The notes under the pieces: model-generated
What the model was told of the DNA's origin: nothing
The model's database searches: none
The model's input: the letters and a program-made list of their open reading frames with translations, nothing else
In this document: one piece after another, positions 7,457-17,367 of the stretch
Position numbering within the stretch: the first letter of the stretch is position 1
How the letters are laid out: each line of letters begins with the position of its first letter
From: Ancylobacter sp. Lp-2
GTDB lineage: Bacteria > Pseudomonadota > Alphaproteobacteria > Rhizobiales > Xanthobacteraceae
Reading direction: 5' to 3'
Assembly: GCF_020523795.1 (NCBI RefSeq)
Contig: NZ_JAJALI010000001.1
Span: 310,001-374,000 of the forward strand
Length of the DNA stretch: 64,000 bases
Position numbers and translations under genes: made by a program

Positions 7457-10396
7457 ATGAAAATTCGGTCGGTTTCGCTCGCCGTGTCGCGGAGACGCGC
7501 GCGCAAACTTGTTGTGCTCGGGCTGGGGATCGGCGGCCTCGCGCCGGCGGCGCAGGCCGATATCCTGCTGCCCAAGACGCCGACCACCTACCAGACGCTG
7601 AATTTTGGATCGTACGGCACGTTCCTCACCGGCATTCGCGGCGACAACATCGTCGGCAACTACACCATTCCCGGTGCCGGCGAGACCGGTGGCCTCTATT
7701 ACAACATCGCGACGCAGACCTGGTCGCCGATGCCGGAATCGACCGCCAATGGCGCGAATTTTCCCGGTGCCATCGGCTCTTCGCCCTACGGCCCGAATTT
7801 CGGCAATCCGGGCGGCATCCTGCGCGTGGTCGGCAGCTACCAGACCGCTGCCTCGGCCCCCTATGACCTGAGCTATCTCTATGATGCGGCGCAGGCACCG
7901 GGGCAGCAGATCACCACCCTGATCTATCCGGGCGCCGATACGCTCTACACCATCGCGCACAGCACCTTCGGCAACAAGGTGATCGGCAATTACGACACAA
8001 GGCTCGCGACCGGCAACGCCTTCATCTACGACATCGATACCGGCACCTACACCACCAACAACATTCCCGGCGCCATCAGCACCACCGCCTATGGCATCTA
8101 TGGCGACAAGATCGCCGGCGGCTACGGGCAGATAAAGGTCGGCGACGGTATCCATGCCGAGCATGGTTACATCTACGATCTGGCCACCGGCACCTACACC
8201 ACCTATGACCATCCCGGCGCGGTGGCGACGCATTTCGAGGGCATCACCAGCGGCGGCCGATCGGGGGAATACAACCTCGTCGCCAACTGGGTGACCGCCG
8301 ACGGCACGGTGCATCCGGCAGTGATGCATGTCGACGCGCTGGGCATCGCCACCTGGTACGAGATCGACATTCCCGGCGCGGTGGTGTCGTCGAACTCCGC
8401 CTATGGCGACAATGTCGTCGGCATCTATGTCGACGAGAACGGCATCAACGGCTATCTCGCCACCATTCCCGGCATCTACAACCCGATCCGCAACACCGGC
8501 ACGCTGACCTCCAGCGCCGGCAACGCCGCCGCGCTCGACGGCCGCAAGGGCGACGACATCATCAATAGCGGCACCGTCGCGGTCACCGGCAATGGCGGCG
8601 TCGGCATGCGCGGCGAGACCTATGGCGTGCTGACCAACACCAGCACCGGCACGATCACCGCCAGCGGCGTCGCCGGCGCGGCGGTGGAGTTGCACGGGCT
8701 CTACGGCACCTTCGTCAATTACGGCACCCTGCACACCGCCTTCGTCGCCGATGCCCTGCGCACCGGGCTCGATGCCTACGGCACGCAGATCGTCAACATG
8801 GGCATCATCGACGGCCGGCTGGCCATGACGGCGGGGGAGGCCAAGCGGTTCGAGAACAGCGGCTGGCTGGGCGTCAGCGGCACCGGGCCGTCGATCACCC
8901 ATTTGTTCAGCGGCACCTTCGTGCAGACATCGGCCGGCACCTATGCGGCGCGCGTGACCGACACCGGCTCCGACGTGTTCGAGGTGACCGGCACGGCACG
9001 GCTCGCCGGCACGCTGGAGGCGTCCTTCCAGACCACCAGCTTCGCGCCGACCACCACGCTGATCGCCGCGACGCAAGGCATCACCGGCACGTTCGACAGC
9101 TTCGTCACCGACGGCCTGCCGGCGCTGTTCGACGTCAGCCTGAACTATCAGCCGAACACCGTGACGATGAGCGCCGCCGCCGATCTCGCCGGGCTGGCGA
9201 ACATCACGCCGAACCAGCAGGCGGTCGGCGCTGCCATCGACGGCGTCATCAACACCACCACCAACGGCCTGCTGACCAGCCTGCCGGACGCGCTGGCCCC
9301 GCTCTACGACCTCACCTCCGACCAGTTGCCGGCGGCGCTGAGCGCCTTGTCCGGCGAGGCCTATGCCAGCGAAAGCTCGGTGCTGGTCGGCGACAGCCTC
9401 TACAGCCGGCAGGCCGTGCTCGGCCGCCTGCGGCAGGGCGCCTATGCCGGCGAGGCCGGACCGACCACCGCGCTGGGCTATGGCGGGCCGGCTCTCGCCT
9501 ATGCCGCGCCGACCGCCTCCGGTGTGCCGTTCCCCACCAAGGCGCCGGCGGCGGCCCAGCCGAGCTTCAACGGCACCATCTGGGCGCAGGGCTTCGGCGG
9601 CTGGGCCGAATATGACGGCGGCGCCTCGACCTCCACTGTCGACGAGACCATTGGCGGCATCCTGTCCGGCGCCGACGTCAAGGTCGGCGACTGGTTGCTC
9701 GGTGCCGCGCTGGGCTACACGCATTCCAGCGCTGACGTCGATGCGCTCGCCAGCTCGTCGGACACCGACAGCCTGGTGCTGGCACTCTATGCCGGCACCC
9801 GCTCCGGCCCGTGGAACCTACGCGTCGGGGCCAGCTACGCCTTCAACTGGATCGATACCGAGCGCACCATCGCCTATCCCGGCTATAGCGAGCAGGCGAC
9901 GGCCGATTATGACGGCGGCACCACGCAGCTGTTCGGCGAGATCGGCTATGGCTTCGCGGTCCAGAAACTGGCGATCGAGCCGTTTGCCGGCCTCGCTTAT
10001 GTCCATGTCTCGACCGACGACTTCACCGAGACCGGCGCGTCCGCCGGCCTGACGGGTTCCGCCGGCTCGATGGGCGTCGGCTATTCCTCGCTCGGCCTGC
10101 GGGTGGCGACGGCGATGGAGCTTTCCGCCGGCAAGGTGCTGGAGCCGCATGCCTCGGTCGCCTGGCAATATGCCTTCGGCGACATCACGCCGGAGGCGCA
10201 GATGACCTTCCTCAGCGCGCCCGGCGCCAATTTCACCGTGGCCGGCGTGCCGCTCGCCGAGAACACCGCGCTGGTCGAGGTCGGCGCCGATCTGAGCCTC
10301 AGCGCGCAAGCCCGGATCGGCCTGTCCTATGTCGGCCAGTTCGCCGACAGCGTCACGGTGAATGCCGTGCAGGCGAACCTGACCTGGCGCTTCTGA
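7457..10396 (+). CDS. Autotransporter outer-membrane protein with repeat passenger
   Basis: Type V secreted protein of about 979 residues. ATG 7457 gives a clean signal peptide (basic MKIRSVSLAVSRRRARK, hydrophobic core, AQA cleavage); an ATG at 7388 would add 23 residues before it. The N-terminal third contains four or five units with the pattern G-I-Y-G-d-k-I-v-G-x-Y and tytT-x-x-iPGA, like HAF-type extracellular repeats. A beta-helix-like region rich in NTGTLTSS/NSGTV turns follows. The last 270 residues form the autotransporter barrel ending in Phe (ANLTWRF). Passenger ligand unknown. Confidence 0.9.
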   Translation: MKIRSVSLAVSRRRARKLVVLGLGIGGLAPAAQADILLPKTPTTYQTLNFGSYGTFLTGIRGDNIVGNYTIPGAGETGGLYYNIATQTWSPMPESTANGANFPGAIGSSPYGPNFGNPGGILRVVGSYQTAASAPYDLSYLYDAAQAPGQQITTLIYPGADTLYTIAHSTFGNKVIGNYDTRLATGNAFIYDIDTGTYTTNNIPGAISTTAYGIYGDKIAGGYGQIKVGDGIHAEHGYIYDLATGTYTTYDHPGAVATHFEGITSGGRSGEYNLVANWVTADGTVHPAVMHVDALGIATWYEIDIPGAVVSSNSAYGDNVVGIYVDENGINGYLATIPGIYNPIRNTGTLTSSAGNAAALDGRKGDDIINSGTVAVTGNGGVGMRGETYGVLTNTSTGTITASGVAGAAVELHGLYGTFVNYGTLHTAFVADALRTGLDAYGTQIVNMGIIDGRLAMTAGEAKRFENSGWLGVSGTGPSITHLFSGTFVQTSAGTYAARVTDTGSDVFEVTGTARLAGTLEASFQTTSFAPTTTLIAATQGITGTFDSFVTDGLPALFDVSLNYQPNTVTMSAAADLAGLANITPNQQAVGAAIDGVINTTTNGLLTSLPDALAPLYDLTSDQLPAALSALSGEAYASESSVLVGDSLYSRQAVLGRLRQGAYAGEAGPTTALGYGGPALAYAAPTASGVPFPTKAPAAAQPSFNGTIWAQGFGGWAEYDGGASTSTVDETIGGILSGADVKVGDWLLGAALGYTHSSADVDALASSSDTDSLVLALYAGTRSGPWNLRVGASYAFNWIDTERTIAYPGYSEQATADYDGGTTQLFGEIGYGFAVQKLAIEPFAGLAYVHVSTDDFTETGASAGLTGSAGSMGVGYSSLGLRVATAMELSAGKVLEPHASVAWQYAFGDITPEAQMTFLSAPGANFTVAGVPLAENTALVEVGADLSLSAQARIGLSYVGQFADSVTVNAVQANLTWRF

Positions 10397-10415
10397 GCGA
10401 TCGACCGCCAAAACC

Positions 10416-10456
10416 CGGGAGCCGTCGTCGCGGGTCCGCGATGCTATCGGCTCCCG
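10416..10456. terminator. Stem-loop between convergent autotransporter and hyi-like genes
   Basis: CGGGAGCCG (10416-10424) pairs perfectly with CGGCTCCCG (10448-10456). It lies 20 bp after the autotransporter stop and is followed by no T run, so efficiency is uncertain. Confidence 0.5.
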
Positions 10457-10592
10457 ACATGTCCCGGCCATCGGGTCTTCGAGCGACCCCGTCGCGTCCC
10501 GCCGGAAGCGGCGCCTGTCGTCATGGGCTCGCGCTGCTGGCGGCTACACCGAAGCGCTCCATCGTCGCGTCCCTTAGGCAATCGGGACACGG

Positions 10593-11375
10593 TCAGCCGA
10601 ACATACGCCTCCAGCCCAGACCGGCTTCGGTTTCGGCGGCGGGGATGTATTCGAGCCCGACGGCGCCCCGGTAGCCGGCCTGCGCCAGCGTCGAGAAGAA
10701 TGCCGTGAAGTCGAAAGCACCGGTCCCCGGCTCGTGGCGTCCCGGGTGGTCAGCGATGTGGACATGCGCGACCCTGGCCGCATGCTCCGCCATGAAGGCA
10801 TTGGCGTCGACGCCGGCATTCGTCGCATGGAACGCATCGAACAGCAGCTTGAGATTGGGTGCGCCGATTTCCTCGAGCGCCCGCAGCGCCGTGTACGGGT
10901 GATCGATGAAATAATTGGCGATCGTCGCGGCGCCGATGGGTTCGACAAGCAGCGTCATGCCGCGCCGCGCGGCCTCCTCGCAGGCGATGCCGAGATTGGC
11001 TGTATAGGTCGACCAGGCGGTGTCGCGCTGGGCGGCATCCGCCACGACCCCCGACATCACATGGACATAGTGGCTTCCGGCCGCCTGGGCGTAGTCGAAG
11101 CCGGCCGACACGCTGGCGCGGAACTCCTCCTCGCGGCCGGGCAGCGCCGCCAGTCCCTTTTCGCCCCGGGCGGGATCGCCGGCCGGCAGCGCCATCTGGA
11201 CGAAGGTGAGGGCGTGCTCGGCGCACAGCTCGCGCACGCGGGCGGCCGGGAGCGCATAGGGGCCGGGATGCTCGACATGAGTGAACCCGGCGCGCGCGGC
11301 GGCAGCGAAGCGCTCCTCGAGCGGATATTCGGTGAACATGTAGCCGAGATGCGCGCTGTAGACGGGAGTGGACAA
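10593..11375 (-). CDS. Hydroxypyruvate isomerase-like TIM-barrel protein
   Basis: Protein of 260 residues in the AP endonuclease 2/xylose isomerase-like superfamily, Hyi/OtnI branch: opening SAHLGYMFTEYPLEERFAAAARAGF, metal-ligand candidates Glu in LLVEPIG, Asp/His in LLFDAFH and HIADHPGRHEPG, and Glu in VGLEYIP near the C terminus. Such enzymes interconvert hydroxypyruvate with tartronate semialdehyde or isomerise related acids. It is the last gene of the minus-strand operon that begins at 18453 and lies 12 bp after the Ldh-type dehydrogenase, fitting a role in catabolism of a small hydroxy acid. Confidence 0.83.
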   Translation of the reverse strand: MSTPVYSAHLGYMFTEYPLEERFAAAARAGFTHVEHPGPYALPAARVRELCAEHALTFVQMALPAGDPARGEKGLAALPGREEEFRASVSAGFDYAQAAGSHYVHVMSGVVADAAQRDTAWSTYTANLGIACEEAARRGMTLLVEPIGAATIANYFIDHPYTALRALEEIGAPNLKLLFDAFHATNAGVDANAFMAEHAARVAHVHIADHPGRHEPGTGAFDFTAFFSTLAQAGYRGAVGLEYIPAAETEAGLGWRRMFG

Positions 11376-11387
11376 GGGTCTCGATCC

Positions 11388-12449
11388 TCAAACGGGCAGA
11401 AGCGACCGGCAACCGAACTCGTCGGCGAGCACCGCGAGGTCGCGTCGCGTGTCGCCGGGCAGGCTCAGGCCGTTCTGGCGATGACGCAGGTCGTTGCGGG
11501 CCTCGAGTTCGCCGGGATAGACGATCTCATCATAGCCTTTTGCCAACGGAACCGATTTCAGCTCGCCGATCAACTGCTCCATCCGCGCGCCGAAGGCGTC
11601 GAGCGACTGGAAGGCGGCGATATCGAGCGCGATCATGAAATGGCCGGTGCCGCCGCGCTTCTCCGCCTGATAGGGGCCGGTGACGGCGGTGCCGAAGGCG
11701 CTGCCGCTGAGCACGCCCGACAGCATGTCCATCATCACCGCGATCGCGTAGCCCTTGTGCTCGGCCATGGGCAGGGTGACGCCCGCCAGCGCCGCCTCGG
11801 GATCGGTGGTCGGCTCGCCCGCCGCGTTGATCGCCCATCCCTCGGGGATCGCCAGCTTCTTCTGTCGCGCCAAGTAGATCTTGCCGCGCGCCACGCCGGT
11901 ATTGGCGATGTCGAGCACCATCGGGGCATGGCGGCCGGCGGGCGCCGCCCAGGACCAGGGGTTGGTTCCCACCGCCTTGGCGCGTCCTCCCCACGGCGCC
12001 ATGGCCGGGCTGGCATTGGTCGACAGAAAGCCGACGCATCCCGCCCGTGCCGCCATCAGGGTGAAGTACATGGCGGTGCCGAAATGGTTGGAATGGCGCA
12101 GCGCCACCGCGCCGACCCCGTGCAGCCGGGCGCGCCGGATCGCGTCCCGCATGCCGTGCGCGGCCACCACCTGGCCCATGGCGTCGCGGCCGTCGATCAC
12201 CGCGACGGCGCCGGCATCGACGACCGCCTCCGGCACGGCATCGGTCTTCACCACCCCGGATTTCAGGCGCGCCACATACCAGGGCAGTCGCATGACGCCA
12301 TGCGACTGGTGCCCCCATAGATCCGCCTGCACCAGCGTGTCGGCACAGAGCTCGGCGTCGGGCCGGCCGAGGCCGGCGGCCCTGTAGACCGCCGTCGAGA
12401 AGGCGAGGAGATCGTCGGCCTTAATGGGCGGGGAAAGGGGCAGGGACAT
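11388..12449 (-). CDS. Ldh2/malate-type NAD(P)-dependent oxidoreductase
   Basis: Protein of 353 residues of the Ldh family (malate, L-sulfolactate, ureidoglycolate and delta-1-piperideine-2-carboxylate dehydrogenases), which has a fold unlike classical lactate dehydrogenase. The active-site histidine is in GHQSHGVMRL (about residues 46-55), another conserved histidine in RHSNHFGTAMYF, and the cofactor region includes GTNPWSWAAP and EHKGYAIAVMMDML. It lies ten bases downstream of tctA. Oxidation of a 2-hydroxy acid taken up by the Tct system is the plausible role; the substrate is not fixed by sequence. Confidence 0.87.
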   Translation of the reverse strand: MSLPLSPPIKADDLLAFSTAVYRAAGLGRPDAELCADTLVQADLWGHQSHGVMRLPWYVARLKSGVVKTDAVPEAVVDAGAVAVIDGRDAMGQVVAAHGMRDAIRRARLHGVGAVALRHSNHFGTAMYFTLMAARAGCVGFLSTNASPAMAPWGGRAKAVGTNPWSWAAPAGRHAPMVLDIANTGVARGKIYLARQKKLAIPEGWAINAAGEPTTDPEAALAGVTLPMAEHKGYAIAVMMDMLSGVLSGSAFGTAVTGPYQAEKRGGTGHFMIALDIAAFQSLDAFGARMEQLIGELKSVPLAKGYDEIVYPGELEARNDLRHRQNGLSLPGDTRRDLAVLADEFGCRSLLPV

Positions 12450-12459
12450 TGTGAAGGCC

Positions 12460-13956
12460 TCAAGCCGGAAGATGCGCCGCCCGGCGCCGGCGCAGCAGCA
12501 CCGGCACGAGGATAAGCAGAAGCCCGATCAGCAGCAGCGCCAGCGAGATCGGATGAGTGACGAAGACGGAGAGGTCGCCCTGGCTGATCGCCAGCGCCCG
12601 GCGGAACTGCTGCTCGGCCATCGGCCCCAGGATCAGGCCGACGATGCAGGGCGCGACCGGCACGTCGAGCACGCGCATGCCGAAGCCGATCAGCCCGATC
12701 ACCCAGAGGATCACGAGGTCGACCAGGTTGTTGTTGAGCGTATAGGCACCCATGGTCGCGAAGATCAGGATGCCGGCATAGAGCCAGGGGCGCGGGATCG
12801 CCAGCAGCTTCACCCACACGCCGGCCATCGGCAGGTTGAGCACCAGCAGCAGCACATTGCCGATATAGAGGCTGGCGATCAGGCCCCAGACCAGGGTCGA
12901 ATTGTTCTCGAACAGCAGCGGGCCGGGTTGCAGCCCGTATTGCTGGAAGGCGGCCAGCATGATCGCCGCGGTGGCCGAGGTCGGCAGGCCGAGCGACAGC
13001 AAGGGAGCGAGCACGCCGGCCGCCGAGGCGTTGTTGGCGGCCTCCGGTCCGGCGACCGCCTCGATGGCGCCATGGCCGAACTCTTCCGGGTGCTTGGAGA
13101 GCCGCTTCTCGGTGAGATAGGACAGGAAGGTCGGGATCTCGCTGCCGCCGGCCGGCAGCGCACCGATGGGGAAGCCGATCAGCGTGCCGCGCAGCCAGGG
13201 TTTCCAGGAGCGTGACCAGTCCTCCCGGCTCATCCATTTGGAGCCCTTGAGGTCGTACATCTCCTCGGGCTCGAAGCGATGGCGGGCGGCGTTGTAGAGC
13301 GTCTCGCCGACCGCGAAGAGGCCGACCGCCACCACCACGACGTCGATGCCGTCGAGCAGTTCGGGGATGCCGAGCGCGAAGCGCGCCTGCCCGGTCTGCA
13401 GGTCGATGCCGACCAGTCCCAGCGCCAGCCCGAAGAACAGGCTGGCAAGCCCGCGCGGCAGGGAATCGCCCAGCACCGCCGTGACCGTGGTCAGCGCCAG
13501 CACCATCAGTGCGAAGTATTCCGCCGGCCCGAAGGCGAGGGCGACCCGCACCATCAAAGGCGCGACGAAGGTGAGGGCCACCGTCGCGATGGTGCCGGCG
13601 ACGAAGGAGCCGATGGCGGCGGTGGCCAGCGCCTGCGCCCCGCGCCCCTTGCGCGCCATGGCATGGCCGTCGAGCGCGGTGACGATGGAGGCGCTTTCGC
13701 CGGGCGTGTTGAGCAGGATCGAGGTGGTCGAGCCGCCATACATCGCGCCGTAGAAGATGCCGGCGAACATGATGAAGGCGCTGGTCGGGTCGAGATTGTA
13801 GGTGACCGGCAGCAGCAGGGCGACGGTGAGCGCCGGGCCGATGCCGGGCAGCACGCCGATGGCGGTGCCGAGCGTCACGCCGATCGCCGACCACATGAGG
13901 TTGTAGGGCGTGAGCGCCACGGAGAAGCCGTGGAGGAGGGCGCTGAGCGTTTCCAT
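12460..13956 (-). CDS. tctA: Tripartite tricarboxylate transporter, large permease TctA
   Basis: Integral membrane protein of 498 residues with about a dozen spans. The family motifs [22 protein letters not shown] (two overlapping glycine/proline signatures near residues 35-56) and the second internal GAG-type repeat [16 protein letters not shown] (about 270-285) are both present. It works with TctB and TctC to import carboxylates using an ion gradient. tctA starts six bases after tctB. Gene order C-B-A is the usual one. Confidence 0.93.
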   Translation of the reverse strand: METLSALLHGFSVALTPYNLMWSAIGVTLGTAIGVLPGIGPALTVALLLPVTYNLDPTSAFIMFAGIFYGAMYGGSTTSILLNTPGESASIVTALDGHAMARKGRGAQALATAAIGSFVAGTIATVALTFVAPLMVRVALAFGPAEYFALMVLALTTVTAVLGDSLPRGLASLFFGLALGLVGIDLQTGQARFALGIPELLDGIDVVVVAVGLFAVGETLYNAARHRFEPEEMYDLKGSKWMSREDWSRSWKPWLRGTLIGFPIGALPAGGSEIPTFLSYLTEKRLSKHPEEFGHGAIEAVAGPEAANNASAAGVLAPLLSLGLPTSATAAIMLAAFQQYGLQPGPLLFENNSTLVWGLIASLYIGNVLLLVLNLPMAGVWVKLLAIPRPWLYAGILIFATMGAYTLNNNLVDLVILWVIGLIGFGMRVLDVPVAPCIVGLILGPMAEQQFRRALAISQGDLSVFVTHPISLALLLIGLLLILVPVLLRRRRAAHLPA

Positions 13957-13962
13957 GGTGAT

Positions 13963-14454
13963 CTACTTTTGCAGGGCGTCGAGCAACGGCTCGAACAGCG
14001 AGCCGACGGGCAGTTCGAGGTCCAGCCCAAGGTCGAACACCAGCAGGGTGAGGCCGGTCAGCATGAGGCCGATCAGAATGTTCGTGCCATAGCGGCGGCT
14101 GCCGAAGGCCCGCGCCGTCATGACGAACAGCAGCGTGCCGGCGACGATCCAGCCGAGGGTTTCGAGCAGCACGATCTGCAGCAGCAGGCCGCTCGCCACC
14201 AGCGAGAAGGCGGGCCAGTCGATCTCGATGCCGTCCGCCTCCACCGGGCCAGTGGTGATCGCCTCGACCTGCAGCCACAGGCCGACCAGGATCAGTCCCG
14301 CCGCGACAAGGCCGGGGAACAGGCGGGGGCCGACGGTCGTCGCCGCCCCCACCACCGGCATTGTCCAGGTTTCGAAGGCGATGAAGACGCCGAGCGCCAG
14401 CACCGCCAGGCCAAAGGCGACCTCACCGAGGCGCAGGCCCTTATCCATCGTCAT
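13963..14454 (-). CDS. tctB: Tripartite tricarboxylate transporter, small permease TctB
   Basis: Small membrane protein of 163 residues with four predicted spans and the usual opening of TctB proteins (hydrophobic GEVAFGLAVLALGVFIAFET, then VGPRLFPGLVAAGLILVGLWL). The sequence is poorly conserved across the family, so position between tctC and tctA is the main support. It assembles with TctA in the inner membrane. Confidence 0.9.
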   Translation of the reverse strand: MTMDKGLRLGEVAFGLAVLALGVFIAFETWTMPVVGAATTVGPRLFPGLVAAGLILVGLWLQVEAITTGPVEADGIEIDWPAFSLVASGLLLQIVLLETLGWIVAGTLLFVMTARAFGSRRYGTNILIGLMLTGLTLLVFDLGLDLELPVGSLFEPLLDALQK

Positions 14455-14480
14455 CGCCGTCGCTCCCTGTCAGCCACCGG

Positions 14481-15458
14481 TCACTGGGAGAGGCCGACGT
14501 CTTTCAGCGCCGTGGCGACGCGTACCTGCTCCTCCTTGAGGAAGCTGGCGAAGCCGGCCGGCGGCAGATAGGTGTCGAGCCAGCCGCGCTTCTGCAGCGC
14601 CGCCTTCCATTCCTCGGTCTTGGCCATGGCGGCGATCATCTCGGCGAGCGCTTTCTTCTCCTCTTCGGAGGTGGAGGCGTGCACGGCGAGGCCGCGCCAG
14701 TTCATGATGGCGAGATCGACGCCACCTTCCTTGAGGGTCGGGACATCGACGCCCGGCATGCGCTCGCCGGAGGAGATCGCCAGCGCGCGCAGCTTGCCGG
14801 CCTCGATCTGGCTGCGGAATTCCTCGAAGCCGCTGATCCCCACCGTCGCATGGCCGCCCAGCGTGGAGGCCAGCACCTCGCCGCCGCCGGCATGCACGAC
14901 ATAGTTGACCTTGGTCGGGTCGACGCCGACGGTCTTGGCGATCAGACCGACCATCACATGGTCGATGCCGCCGATGGAGCCGCCGGCCCAGGACACCGCC
15001 TGCGGATTGGCCTTCAGCTTGGCGACGAGATCGGCCATCGTCTTGATGTCGGAGCTGGCCGGCACGACGATGACGTTCGCCTCGCCCATCAGCCGGGCCA
15101 GCGGCACCACCTGATCCAGCGTCACCGCCGATTTGGTGGTGATGATGCCGCCCATCAGCGCGAAGCCGAACACCAGGATGCTGGGCGCGCGCTTGCGGCT
15201 GGTGATGAACTGCGACAGGCCGACGGTGCCGCCGCCGCCGGCGACGTTCTGCACCTGCACGCTAGAGGCCAGGCGCTTCTCCTGCAGCACCGCCTGCATG
15301 GTGCGGGCGAGCTGGTCATAGCCGCTGCCCGGCGCGCTCGGGGCGAGGAGTTCGAGCCCCTTCACCTCATTGGCGAGGAGTGGCGAGGCGCCAGTGGTCA
15401 GCGTCGCGACGGCACCGGCGGCGAGAACGGAGAACTGGCGGCGATTGATCTGGATCAT
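14481..15458 (-). CDS. tctC: Tricarboxylate-binding receptor TctC (Bug family)
   Basis: Periplasmic solute-binding protein of 325 residues. The N terminus INRRQFSVLAAGAVATLTTGA resembles a twin-arginine signal peptide. The mature part has the Bug-family landmarks GSGYDQLARTMQAVL (about 47-61), the glycine-rich NVAGGGGTVGL, and SWAGGSIGGIDHVMVGLI (about 155-172). These bind carboxylates through two beta-alpha loops. It is upstream of tctB and tctA in the operon. Confidence 0.9.
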   Translation of the reverse strand: MIQINRRQFSVLAAGAVATLTTGASPLLANEVKGLELLAPSAPGSGYDQLARTMQAVLQEKRLASSVQVQNVAGGGGTVGLSQFITSRKRAPSILVFGFALMGGIITTKSAVTLDQVVPLARLMGEANVIVVPASSDIKTMADLVAKLKANPQAVSWAGGSIGGIDHVMVGLIAKTVGVDPTKVNYVVHAGGGEVLASTLGGHATVGISGFEEFRSQIEAGKLRALAISSGERMPGVDVPTLKEGGVDLAIMNWRGLAVHASTSEEEKKALAEMIAAMAKTEEWKAALQKRGWLDTYLPPAGFASFLKEEQVRVATALKDVGLSQ

Positions 15459-15542
15459 TCTTCCCTCCCTGGGAATATCTGCTTGTCTGGATTGGCGTAT
15501 TTTTATTGGGAGAGCCGGTGGCCGGCCTCCTTCGGCCGGCGC

Positions 15543-15959
15543 CTAGCGGGCGCCGTGTTCGGCGTCGATGCTCCGCGTGTCGCCGGTGGCGACGATGGTG
15601 CGGGTGGCGTTGACCGACGCGTAGGTCCAGAAGATCTTCATCGGCTCGGTCGCCGAGGCGTTGCGGAAATTGTGCGGCACATTGGCCGCGATCCAGGTGG
15701 TTTCCTGCGGACCGAGACGGTGCTCGACACCGTCGAGGGTGGCGATGGCGTGCCCCTCCAGCACCATCACGCTTTCTTCGCAATTATGGATGTGGACCGG
15801 GATCTCCGCGCCGCCTTCGAACGACGTGATGCCGTTGATCAGGCTGGTCGAGCCGACGCGGCGGGTGACCAGCGGGATGGTGCGCGCACCGCCGCCGCGC
15901 TCGCGCGGCACGATCTCGGACGGGCGCAGCACGGCGCCGGTGGGGGTGTTCTCGGTCAT
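15543..15959 (-). CDS. Cupin-domain protein
   Basis: Small protein of 138 residues with one cupin barrel: metal-ligand motif 1 as IPVHIHNCEESVMVLEG (about residues 53-69) and a degenerate motif 2 around ANVPHNFRNAS. Start ATG 15959 lies two bases past the stop of the aldehyde dehydrogenase gene and sits inside the operon. Likely a metal-dependent enzyme or a sensor of the substrate; no specific reaction can be named. Confidence 0.82.
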   Translation of the reverse strand: MTENTPTGAVLRPSEIVPRERGGGARTIPLVTRRVGSTSLINGITSFEGGAEIPVHIHNCEESVMVLEGHAIATLDGVEHRLGPQETTWIAANVPHNFRNASATEPMKIFWTYASVNATRTIVATGDTRSIDAEHGAR

Positions 15960-15961
15960 GG

Positions 15962-17338
15962 TCAGGCTGCCTTCACGGGACCGACCCAGAGGGTCTTGAG
16001 GTTCACGAATTCGCGGATGCCGTAGGAGCCGAGCTCGCGGCCATAGCCGGAGCGCTTGATGCCGCCGAAGGGCAGCCGCGGATCGGACGCCACGATGCCG
16101 TTGACGAACACCGCGCCGGCATCGATCCGCCGCGCCAGCCGCGTGGCCGCCTCGACATCGGCGGTCCACAAGGCCGCGCCGAGCCCGAACTCGGTATCGT
16201 TGGCGAGGGCTACGGCCTCGTCCGCCCCGTCGACGCGGATGATGGCGGCGACGGGACCGAAGGTCTCCTCGCGGAACGCCGCCATGTCCGGCGTCACATG
16301 GTCGAGCACGGTGGCGGGGTAGAAGAAGCCCGGTCCCTCGACGATCGCGCCGCCCATCTTCAGCACGGCGCCGGCGGCGAGGCTGCGCTCCACCTGGTCG
16401 TGCAGCGTCGCCCGCAGATTGGCGCGCGCCATCGGCCCGATCGACACGCCCTGTTGCAGCGGATCGCCCATCTTCAGCGCGGCGGCGTGCCGGCAGAACG
16501 CCTCGACGAAGCGCTCGGCCACCCGATTGTCGACGATGAAGCGCTTGGCGTTCACGCAGCTCTGGCCGACATTGACGTAGCGCGCCTTCACCGCAGCCAT
16601 CGCCGCCGCCTCGACATCGGCATCGGCGAGCACGATGAACGGATCCGAGCCGCCGAGCTCCAGCACCTGCTTCTTCAGCGCCTTGCCGGCCTGCGCCGCG
16701 ACGATGGCACCGACCTCGGTCGAGCCGGTCAGCGTCACCGCCGCGATGCGGTCATCGGCGATGATCCCGGCGACCGAGCCGGCATCGATGAGCAGCGTGC
16801 GGAACAGCCCAGTCGGGCATCCCGCCGCGCGCATGACGTCCTCGATGGCCAGCGCGCAGCGCGGCACGTTATTGGCGTGCTTGAGGAGGGCGCCGTTGCC
16901 GGCGGCGAGGGCCGGGGCGGCGAAGCGGAAGAACTGCCAGAACGGGTAGTTCCACGGCATGATGGCGAGCACCACGCCGAGCGGATCGAACACCACGGCG
17001 CTGTGCGAGGCCGAGGAAGCGATGATCTCATCCGCGAGGAAAGCCGGGGCCTGGTCGGCATAGAAGTCGCAATTCCAGGCGCACTTCTCGATCTCGCCCT
17101 CGGCTTCCGCGAGCGGCTTGCCCATCTCCTCGGTGATCAGCCGGGCATAGCCCGCCTTGCCGGCGCGCAGCACGGAGGCCATGCGCCGTAGCAGCTCGAC
17201 ACGCTCAGTGATCGGCACCCGCCGCCAAGTGGCCTGCGCCGAGGCGGCGTCGGCAAGCGCGGCATCCACCTCGCGCTCGGTGTGGAGCGGGAAGCGCGCC
17301 AGTTCTGCGCCGTCGGCGGGATTGACGGATACGAGCAT
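15962..17338 (-). CDS. NAD(P)-dependent aldehyde dehydrogenase, succinate-semialdehyde type
   Basis: Soluble enzyme of 458 residues (469 if the GTG at 17371, which overlaps the upstream stop as GTGA, is used). The NAD pocket is MPWNYPFWQFFRFAAPAL, the general base Glu is in VLELGGSDPFIVL, and the catalytic Cys in NVGQSCVNAKRFIV, the context of the succinate-semialdehyde branch. It oxidises a semialdehyde to an acid. It is flanked by an isocitrate/tartrate dehydrogenase-like gene and a cupin, consistent with successive oxidation steps of one substrate. Confidence 0.88.
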   Translation of the reverse strand: MLVSVNPADGAELARFPLHTEREVDAALADAASAQATWRRVPITERVELLRRMASVLRAGKAGYARLITEEMGKPLAEAEGEIEKCAWNCDFYADQAPAFLADEIIASSASHSAVVFDPLGVVLAIMPWNYPFWQFFRFAAPALAAGNGALLKHANNVPRCALAIEDVMRAAGCPTGLFRTLLIDAGSVAGIIADDRIAAVTLTGSTEVGAIVAAQAGKALKKQVLELGGSDPFIVLADADVEAAAMAAVKARYVNVGQSCVNAKRFIVDNRVAERFVEAFCRHAAALKMGDPLQQGVSIGPMARANLRATLHDQVERSLAAGAVLKMGGAIVEGPGFFYPATVLDHVTPDMAAFREETFGPVAAIIRVDGADEAVALANDTEFGLGAALWTADVEAATRLARRIDAGAVFVNGIVASDPRLPFGGIKRSGYGRELGSYGIREFVNLKTLWVGPVKAA

Positions 17339-17367
17339 GATGGAACCGTTCGCTTGGGTGGTGGAAG

